A stretch of DNA of 64,000 bases from Rathayibacter agropyri. Lineage in GTDB: Bacteria; Actinomycetota; Actinomycetes; Actinomycetales; Microbacteriaceae. Every line of letters starts with the position of its first letter. Within the stretch, counting starts at the first letter, position 1. This document shows, piece by piece, positions 58,393-64,000 of this stretch. The notes beneath the pieces are model-generated. The model was not told the DNA's origin. It saw nothing but the letters and a program-made list of their open reading frames with translations, and did no database searches. Position numbers and translations under genes: made by a program. The stretch spans positions 1 through 64,000 of the forward strand of contig NZ_JABRPL010000006.1 in assembly GCF_013249015.1 (NCBI RefSeq), read 5' to 3'.

Positions 58393-60651
58393 TCAGCCTT
58401 CGACAGGGACCTCGACGGGAGTCTCGTCGGCGACGACGGGCGCAAGGGACAGCTTGCCACGATCATCGATCTTGGTGATCTGAACGAGCAGCTTCTGGCC
58501 GACTCCGAGGACGTCCTCGACGTTCTCAACGCGCTTGCCGCCGGCGAGCTTGCGAACCTCGCTGATGTGCAGCAGTCCGTCCTTGCCCGGGAGCAGCGAG
58601 ACGAACGCGCCGAAGGTCGCGATCTTGACGACGGTTCCGAGGAACTGCTCGCCGATCTCGGGGTTGGTCGGGTTCGCGATGGCGTTGACCTGTGCGCGAG
58701 CGGCCTCCGCCGACGGACCATCGACGGCACCGATGTAGACGGTGCCATCCTCCTCAATGGAGATGTCGGCGCCGGTCTCGTCCTGAATCGCGTTGATCGT
58801 CTTGCCCTTGGGGCCGATCAGCTCACCGATCTTGTCGACGGGGATCTGCACCGAGATCACGCGCGGCGCGGTCGGGGCCATCTCGTCGGGCTGGTCGATG
58901 GCCGCCGTGAGCACCGCGAGGATCGTGGTGCGGGCATCCTTCGCCTGCTTGAGCGCGGCGTCGAGGACCGACGACGGGATGCCGTCGAGCTTCGTGTCGA
59001 GCTGGATGGCCGTGACGAACTCGGACGTACCGGCGACCTTGAAGTCCATATCGCCGAGCGCATCCTCGGCGCCCAGGATGTCGGTCAGCGCCGCGTAGCG
59101 GGTCTGACCGTCGACGACATCGGACACCAGGCCCATTGCGATGCCCGCGACAGGGGCGCGCAGCGGCACACCCGCGTTGAGCAGCGACAGGGTCGAGGCG
59201 CAGACGGAGCCCATCGAGGTCGAGCCGTTGGAGCTGAGAGCCTCGGAGACCTGGCGGATTGCGTAGGGGAACTCCTCGCGGGTCGGCAGCACCGGCACGA
59301 GGGCGCGCTCGGCGAGGAAGCCGTGCCCGATCTCGCGACGCTTCGGCGACCCGACGCGGCCGGTTTCACCGGTCGAGTAGGGCGGGAAGTTGTAGTGGTG
59401 CAGGTAGCGCTTCTTGGTGACGGGCGACAGCGAGTCGATCTGCTGCTCCATCTTGAGCATGTTCAGCGTGGTGACGCCCAGGATCTGGGTCTCGCCGCGC
59501 TGGAAAATCGCCGAGCCGTGGACGCGCGGGATGACCTGCACCTCGGCGTCGAGCGGACGGATGTCCGCGAGGCCGCGACCGTCAATGCGCACACCATCGC
59601 GGAGGATGCGGCCGCGAACGACCACCTTCGTGACGGACTTGTACGCCGCGCCGACCTGGTTGTAGGCCTCGGCGGACAGCTGACCGGACGCAATGCGCTC
59701 GGCGATCTGCTCTTTAACGCGCGCCTTGAGGGCGTCGTCCGCATCCTGCCGCTCGACCTTGTCGGCGATCTGGTAGACCCGGACGAGTTCGTCGTAGCTG
59801 AACTCGGCGACGCTGTCGTAGGTCTCCTGCGCGTAGGGCAGGAACACGGGGTAGTCCTTGACCGGCTTCGCGGTGTCGGCCGCAAGCTTCGCCTGCGCCT
59901 CGACGAGCAAGCGGAGGAAGGGCTTGGCGGCCTCGAGGCCCTCGGCGACGACGTCCTCGCTGGGCTTGGTCGCACCCGCCTTGATGAGGTTCCAGGAGGA
60001 CTCGGTGGCCTCGGCCTCGACCATCATGATCGCAACGTCGGAGGAGCCGTCCTCGTTGGTGACGACGCGGCCCGCGACGGTGAGATCGAAGACGGCGTTC
60101 TCGAGCTGCGAGGCCTTGGGGAAGGCGACCCACTGGTCGTTGCCGGAGCCGTCGGACATCAGCGCGAGGCGAACGCCGGCGACGGGGCCGGAGAAGGGCA
60201 GACCCGAAATCTGGGTCGAGGCGCTCGCGGCGTTGATTGCGAGGGCGTCGTAGAACTCGTCGGGCGCGATGCTGAGGACCGTGATGACGATCTGAACCTC
60301 GTTGCGCAGGCCCTCGACGAACGACGGGCGCAAAGGCCGGTCGATCAGACGGCAGACCAGGATCGCCTCGGTGGAGGGGCGGCCCTCGCGGCGGAAGAAC
60401 GAACCGGGGATCTTGCCGGCGGCGTAGGAGCGCTCCTCGACGTCGACGGTCAGCGGGAAGAAGTCGAAGTTGTCCTTCGGGTTCTTTGACGCCGACGTCG
60501 CCGAGAGGAGCATGGTGTCCTCGTCGAGGTACGCGGCGACCGCTCCCTGAGCCTGCTGCGCGAGGCGGCCGGTCTCGAAGCGGACCGTGCGGGTGCCGTA
60601 TGAGCCGTTATCGAGAACGGCTTCGGCGAATGTGATTTCAGGACCTTCCAA
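58393..60651 (-). CDS. pnp: Polynucleotide phosphorylase
   Basis: 3'-5' exoribonuclease. 752 residues from the TTG at 60651 ([15 protein letters not shown]), preferred over the TTG at 60669 because AAGGAG lies 9 bases upstream and the family starts here. Two RNase PH domains (second with [15 protein letters not shown]), then KH ([19 protein letters not shown]) and S1 ([22 protein letters not shown]). It usually adjoins rpsO; here two unrelated genes intervene. Confidence 0.97.
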   Translation of the reverse strand: MEGPEITFAEAVLDNGSYGTRTVRFETGRLAQQAQGAVAAYLDEDTMLLSATSASKNPKDNFDFFPLTVDVEERSYAAGKIPGSFFRREGRPSTEAILVCRLIDRPLRPSFVEGLRNEVQIVITVLSIAPDEFYDALAINAASASTQISGLPFSGPVAGVRLALMSDGSGNDQWVAFPKASQLENAVFDLTVAGRVVTNEDGSSDVAIMMVEAEATESSWNLIKAGATKPSEDVVAEGLEAAKPFLRLLVEAQAKLAADTAKPVKDYPVFLPYAQETYDSVAEFSYDELVRVYQIADKVERQDADDALKARVKEQIAERIASGQLSAEAYNQVGAAYKSVTKVVVRGRILRDGVRIDGRGLADIRPLDAEVQVIPRVHGSAIFQRGETQILGVTTLNMLKMEQQIDSLSPVTKKRYLHHYNFPPYSTGETGRVGSPKRREIGHGFLAERALVPVLPTREEFPYAIRQVSEALSSNGSTSMGSVCASTLSLLNAGVPLRAPVAGIAMGLVSDVVDGQTRYAALTDILGAEDALGDMDFKVAGTSEFVTAIQLDTKLDGIPSSVLDAALKQAKDARTTILAVLTAAIDQPDEMAPTAPRVISVQIPVDKIGELIGPKGKTINAIQDETGADISIEEDGTVYIGAVDGPSAEAARAQVNAIANPTNPEIGEQFLGTVVKIATFGAFVSLLPGKDGLLHISEVRKLAGGKRVENVEDVLGVGQKLLVQITKIDDRGKLSLAPVVADETPVEVPVEG

Positions 60652-60988
60652 GAGGTCTGTCTCCTTCAACGTCTGCGGCGACGCCCCTTCTGGGCGCCGG
60701 CGTTCGTCGGAGCAGAGGTCTGGTCAGGAATCGACACGATCCGACGGCAAGGCTTCTCGCCGTGCCGTCGTGTGGAGGGCGTTCGTGCTGGCCACCAGTA
60801 GAAAAGCTCCGGGCTGTCATGTGTCGCTGACCGGGACTCCACCACCGAGGACCAGCTTCCTGCCAGCCTGCTCCGTGGTTCGAATCCGGTGTCGACCGGC
60901 GGTCGCTTTCGGATTCGGAACCGTCTGATGCTATCAGCAGCGGCGCGGTTCCTCCAGGAATCCGCGCGGTACGGCGATCCGCACCGGG
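60652..60988 (-). other. pnp upstream region, no gene seen
   Basis: 337 bases. The minus strand carries TAGCAT near 60930, a possible -10, leaving a leader of about 270 bases for pnp, a gene often controlled through leader cleavage by RNase III and PNPase itself. No defined hairpin pair stands out. A T-arm-like GGTTCGAATCC at about 60878 is not part of a tRNA. Confidence 0.35.
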
Positions 60989-61426
60989 TCAGCCGCGGGT
61001 CTCGTGCATCAGGAGGTGGACGCGGAGTCCGCCCCTGGCCTTCACGATCCGGGCGGGGATGCGCGGCGACGCTCCCGCCTCCGACAGCCGGGCCAGCGCT
61101 GCGTCGACGACGTTCTCGAGGCCGCGCGGCACGAACCCGACCAGGGCCGACGGACGCTGTGCGGCGAACAGGCGCACCGGCATCGGTGCGTCGACCCGGT
61201 CCTCCTCCGGGGTGCGGCGCGGAATCACCGCACTGACGTCCCCGTCGCCGAGGGCGAGGACCCGAGTGAGTTCGTCCTGGTGCGGGCGGGAGTCGGCAAG
61301 GCCGAGCAGAGTCTCGCCGCGTCGCTTCGGGCGCAGCTCGTAGTCGTAGTCGTCCAGCGTGCCTGAGCCGCGATCGTCGGAAGGCAAGGGGTTCGCGTCG
61401 CGGCGGCCAAACGGGAAAAGCTTCAT
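60989..61426 (-). CDS. Unknown conserved-type protein
   Basis: 145 residues, no transmembrane segment. N-terminus MKLFPFGRRD; the central part is basic and acidic by turns, and the C-terminus PARIVKARGGLRVHLLMHE looks folded. ATG at 61426 with GGAG 5 bases upstream. No family recognised. It is divergent from the secreted protein gene. Confidence 0.6.
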   Translation of the reverse strand: MKLFPFGRRDANPLPSDDRGSGTLDDYDYELRPKRRGETLLGLADSRPHQDELTRVLALGDGDVSAVIPRRTPEEDRVDAPMPVRLFAAQRPSALVGFVPRGLENVVDAALARLSEAGASPRIPARIVKARGGLRVHLLMHETRG

Positions 61427-61440
61427 TTCTCCATTGTGGG

Positions 61441-61487
61441 GCGCCTGCACAGGAGTACCGAGCGAGGCGCCTGCGCCGGAGTACCGA
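61441..61487. repeat. 21-base direct repeat in the divergent intergenic region
   Basis: GCGCCTGCACAGGAGTACCGA (split as GCGCCTGCAC and AGGAGTACCGA) at 61441-61461 and its copy with two changes at 61467-61487, a 26-bp period. It lies between divergent genes. Confidence 0.7.
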
Positions 61488-61602
61488 CGCCCTGCAAGCG
61501 GAGATGACAGCTCATCCAGCGTCGTGGTCCGCGACCCTCTCCGCCCAGGACGCGTCGCCGGAGTGCTCGAGCGGGTCTAGCCTCCGAGCAGGAGGTAGCG
61601 CG

Positions 61603-62409
61603 GTGGGCGGTCGAGGCGTGACGCTTCTCCTGGCGGCAGGCGTGCTGATCGCCGCGGCAGCGATGGCCGTCCACGGCGCACTGCTCCCCGCGGCTGTCCC
61701 CACCGACGCGCCCGCCCAGTGCGTCGACGCCCGCGAGCTGCTCGCCTCGTCCTCTGCTTTCGAGGGTGGAGCGGGAGTGCCGGCCGGCCACCTCGTCGCG
61801 TGCGTGGACGAGGACCACCGCCGGCTGACACTGCACAACCGCACGCCCGTTGTCTGGAGCCTTGGCGACGCGTCGGTGCGCGGAGTGGCGAGCGGGACAG
61901 ACGGAGTGACGGGGCTGCTCAGTCTGCACGCGTCGCAGTCGTCGTCTGGCCTGCTTCTTGCTCCCGGATCGTCCGCGTCAGTCTCGGCCGGTGACGGGCG
62001 GATCACGCCGCGTCCAGACGAGGCGTCGACCCGCATCCAGCTCGCCCTCACCGCGGTCGTGGCGGCGCAGGACCAGGTGATCGGCTCCTCCGCAGGGCCG
62101 GACAGCGTCATCCGGGGTGCCGCCCTGACCTGCGCAGTCGCCGTCGCGGAGTCGGGGACGGGCTGGGAGGTGACCTCACCCTCCGCTCTTGGTGCCGCCG
62201 CGGCCGATCCGGTGTGCAGCCGCGACTGGGCCCGCGCGCAGCGCAGCGCCGCCGCGTGGCGGATCGCCCTACCCGGATTGGTCGACGCCCTGACGGCGCC
62301 GGGCCGTCAGGAGGCGGACGCCGCGCGGGAACGTGCTGCAGCCGACTGGTTCGCGGCCTCGACGGGATTCTCGTGGGGCGGCGTCCAACGGCCGGCGCCG
62401 CTGCCGTGA
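61603..62409 (+). CDS. Secreted or membrane-anchored protein of unknown function
   Basis: 268 residues. The N-terminal hydrophobic segment (about 5-28, VTLLLAAGVLIAAAAMAVHG) acts as a signal anchor; the rest is extracellular, Ala/Ser-rich, with four cysteines (near 41, 66, 175, 205). GTG at 61603 is chosen because AGGAGG ends 7 bases upstream; an ATG at 61504 has no ribosome site. The Shine-Dalgarno GGAGG (61591-61595) can pair with CCTCC (61581-61585). No family recognised. Confidence 0.6.
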   Translation: MGGRGVTLLLAAGVLIAAAAMAVHGALLPAAVPTDAPAQCVDARELLASSSAFEGGAGVPAGHLVACVDEDHRRLTLHNRTPVVWSLGDASVRGVASGTDGVTGLLSLHASQSSSGLLLAPGSSASVSAGDGRITPRPDEASTRIQLALTAVVAAQDQVIGSSAGPDSVIRGAALTCAVAVAESGTGWEVTSPSALGAAAADPVCSRDWARAQRSAAAWRIALPGLVDALTAPGRQEADAARERAAADWFAASTGFSWGGVQRPAPLP

Positions 62410-62427
62410 CGACCCCGCGAACACAGA

Positions 62428-62459
62428 ACGGGCCGCCCTCCCGAGGGAGGACGGCCCGT
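62428..62459. terminator. bidirectional terminator between the secreted protein gene and rpsO
   Basis: ACGGGCCGCCCTCC pairs with GGGAGG-A-CGGCCCGT around CGA, 32 bases long with one bulge. It separates the convergent genes. Confidence 0.85.
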
Positions 62460-62511
62460 CCGGCAAGAAGTTCGCGGTGTCATCGAGACCCCGCGCTCGC
62501 TCCGTGAGGAA

Positions 62512-62781
62512 CTAGCGGCGGAGACCGAGACGCTCGATCAGCGAGCGGTAGCGGTTGATGTCCACATCCGACAGGTAGCCGAGGAGTCGACGACGCTGAC
62601 CCACGAGCAGCAGCAGCCCACGACGCGAGTGATGGTCGTGCTTGTGCTCCTTGAGGTGCTCGGTGAGGTCCTTGATCCGCTTGGTCAGGACGGCCACCTG
62701 CACTTCGGGGGATCCAGTGTCACCCGGGTGGGTCGCGTACTCTTCGATGATCGCCTTCTTGACATCTGCTTCGAGTGCCAT
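62512..62781 (-). CDS. rpsO: Ribosomal protein uS15
   Basis: 89 residues, [20 protein letters not shown], then [20 protein letters not shown] and [14 protein letters not shown], the canonical S15. ATG at 62781 with a purine-rich GAGAGGGGA upstream. It binds 16S rRNA helix 22. Convergent with the secreted protein gene and 2 genes away from pnp. Confidence 0.98.
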   Translation of the reverse strand: MALEADVKKAIIEEYATHPGDTGSPEVQVAVLTKRIKDLTEHLKEHKHDHHSRRGLLLLVGQRRRLLGYLSDVDINRYRSLIERLGLRR

Positions 62782-62887
62782 AGGTGGGATCCCCTCTCTC
62801 TCGTTGCGCGGTGCCCGGCGCCTGATGCGTGGGCTCTCTTCATCCGCGGCCGTCAAACGGCAACTGGACGAGCCTACCAGAGCAGCG

Positions 62888-62949
62888 CCAGGAGCCGGTG
62901 TTGCCAGGAGTTGGTGTTGTCAGGAGTTGGTGTTGTCAGGAGCCGATGG
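62888..62949. repeat. 16-bp tandem repeat (3.9 units)
   Basis: Units YCAGGAGYYGGTGTTG at 62888-62903, 62904-62919, 62920-62935 and a partial fourth at 62936-62949. The fourth unit carries the stop codon of the membrane protein gene, the others fill the space to rpsO. A likely variable-number locus. Confidence 0.9.
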
Positions 62950-63457
62950 CCCGGTTCCAGAGCACGACCAGCCACGGGGAGACGAGCAGTTCCCAGTAGA
63001 TGAGCACGACCGCGTTGAGCACGACACCGATCCAGCCTGCGATAGGCGGGCGCCCCTCGCGGCGGCGCGCCTGGATCGAGGAGATGGCGAGCAGGATCCC
63101 AGCGAGCAGGATCGCGTGCACGAACGCGGTGTATAGGACACCCACGATGAGATCGCTGACGGCCTTATTGCCGGGGTAAGCCCCCAGGGAAATAAGGGCG
63201 TACCAGACGAAGAACGAGAGCGGGACGGCGAACAGCGCGAGCGCGATTGACAGGACGGCCGGTCCGTATCGTCGCCAACCGCCGTGCTCGCTCGCGGCGG
63301 GGTTGCGGGAGGAGCGCCGACCACCGGGGACGACCGCGGCACGGCGTGCGCCTGCCCGAGCGGCGGCGCGCATCGTGCGTCGCAAAGGGGCGGCCCCGGC
63401 TACTGACGGGGCAGGAGGCTCCTCACGCACGGGCGCTTCGTCGGATGACGTGCTCAT
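62936..63457 (-). CDS. Unknown membrane protein with four helices
   Basis: 173 residues. The N-terminal 60 are basic, Ala/Arg-rich and probably cytoplasmic; four hydrophobic segments follow (about 72-95, 105-125, 130-150, 155-170). TAGGGT 7 bases before the ATG predicts a leaderless start. No family is recognised. The stop codon sits inside a tandem repeat. Confidence 0.7.
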   Translation of the reverse strand: MSTSSDEAPVREEPPAPSVAGAAPLRRTMRAAARAGARRAAVVPGGRRSSRNPAASEHGGWRRYGPAVLSIALALFAVPLSFFVWYALISLGAYPGNKAVSDLIVGVLYTAFVHAILLAGILLAISSIQARRREGRPPIAGWIGVVLNAVVLIYWELLVSPWLVVLWNRAIGS

Positions 63458-63530
63458 GCTCCCCACCCTAGGGGATGCCTCCTGGGGTGCCGATCGGCTC
63501 CCTCCCGCCTGGCGCGCGGCACTCAGGAGA

Positions 63531-64000
63531 ATGGGCAGAGTGAGCCAGACCCCGCGCGCCCCGAAGCGCAGCCACGTCCTCGACGTTTCTCCCCTCCGCG
63601 AATCCCCCGCCTTTGCTCGGCTCCGGGCGGGCAACGTGATCTCGGGGATCGGCGGCCAGATGACGATCGTCGCCGTCGGCCCTGCATGTCTATGAGCTCA
63701 CCGGATCGACCCTCACGGTGGCGATGGTCGGCGTGGGTCGCCCTCGTGCCGACGGTGCTCGCCGGACTGTACGGCGGGATGCTCGCCGACGCCGTCGACC
63801 GACGGTTGGTGCTGTTGCTCGCTGCCGTTGTCGCCTGGGCTCGACCGCGGGCATCGCCTCGCTCGCCTGGCTCGGCACCGAGACTCCGCTCTCGCTCTCC
63901 CTGTTGACCGCGACGAACGCGGTGGAACCCGGGACTGATCGCCCTCGCGGCTGTGACTCTGGCGGGAGCCGGAGCGGCCGATAACGTGAGTTCGATCTTC
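63531..64000 (+). pseudogene. MFS transporter, broken by several frameshifts (partial at window end)
   Basis: The first frame gives SPLRESPAFARLRAGNVISG, the N-terminus of an ENTS-like MFS exporter, and stops near 63702. The MFS sequence resumes in other frames: VYELTGSTLTVAMVG, then VALVPTVLAGLYGGMLADAV, then STAGIASLAWLGTETPLSL, then LIALAAVTLAGAGAADN. This needs frame changes near 63681, 63735, 63840 and 63926. Three fall at short homopolymers. The gene continues beyond the window. True decay is preferred over assembly error because no other gene in the window is broken. Confidence 0.8.

Noticed and set aside
57151-60489. Very long rightward open frame opposite AKR-B and pnp
   Set aside because: It is an antisense shadow of pnp and AKR-B; the two minus-strand genes have full family motifs and this one has none.
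60875-60895. tRNA-like T-arm (GGTTCGAATCC) upstream of pnp
   Set aside because: The flanking bases do not form a T-stem and no acceptor, D or anticodon arm can be built around it.

Overview
The window looks like chromosomal core sequence from a high-GC actinobacterium, most likely a member of the Microbacteriaceae (the Leifsonia, Clavibacter and Rathayibacter group). This rests on gene order (recA-recX-miaB-miaA-dapF-hflX, lexA divergent from a LysM gene, infC-rpmI-rplT, rpsO-pnp, dapA-rnj-ftsK order), ClgR, DUF3046, actinobacterial LexA boxes (TCGAAC-N4-GTTCGA type), strong G/C use at third codon positions, and TANNNT -10 elements directly in front of start codons. The genus is not provable by eye. 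Most genes lie on the minus strand. I see no CRISPR array, no insertion sequence, no phage block and no complete RNA gene.

Layout. 1-568: promoter and leader of a ribosomal RNA operon that runs leftward out of the window. 569-4012: tyrS, a satD/membrane-protein pair behind twin operators, a 3-methyladenine DNA glycosylase and a tiny membrane gene. 4009-10930: an arginine cluster argC-J-B-D-F-H, without argR and argG. 10990-14561: pheST. 14667-18844: a PaiB-like regulator and a glutamate-type ABC importer (gluABCD). 18958-21953: an RNA methyltransferase, rplT-rpmI-infC with an AUC-started infC, and DUF1844. 21961-25961: hisC-B-H-A plus an SseB-like gene. 26011-27407: LysM (ChiZ-like) gene and lexA, divergent, with two LexA boxes between them. 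27473-30810: metF-metE behind a leader that can fold in two exclusive ways. 31049-39525: hflX, a methyltransferase, dapF, miaA, miaB, recX, recA (two LexA boxes), DUF3046 and clgR. 39771-46536: cinA, pgsA, ftsK, rnj, dapA. 46600-47830: an AbiEi-like/DUF559 gene flanked by short repeats. 47835-52782: thyX, a thioredoxin/DUF4395 pair, an SDR39U1 epimerase, a TPR membrane protein, dapB, a small ORF and a histidine phosphatase. 52855-60651: M16 protease and pnp, separated by a GH13 glucosidase between two aldo/keto-reductase-fold genes with degraded active sites. 60989-64000: two genes of unknown function, rpsO, a membrane protein, and a broken MFS transporter.

How the genes work together. Three biosynthetic blocks (Arg, His, Met) sit among translation genes (tyrS, pheST, infC-rpmI-rplT, rpsO, miaA, miaB, hflX) and RNA decay genes (pnp, rnj). 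SOS control joins lexA, the LysM gene and recA(X). dapA, dapB and dapF are three separate steps of lysine/diaminopimelate synthesis.

The broadest signal is that at least 18 genes have a TANNNT hexamer exactly 6-8 nt before the start codon, which predicts leaderless mRNAs. The most interesting local candidates are the metFE leader switch, the twin satD operators, the degenerate AKR pair around the glucosidase, and the repeat-flanked AbiEi/DUF559 gene.
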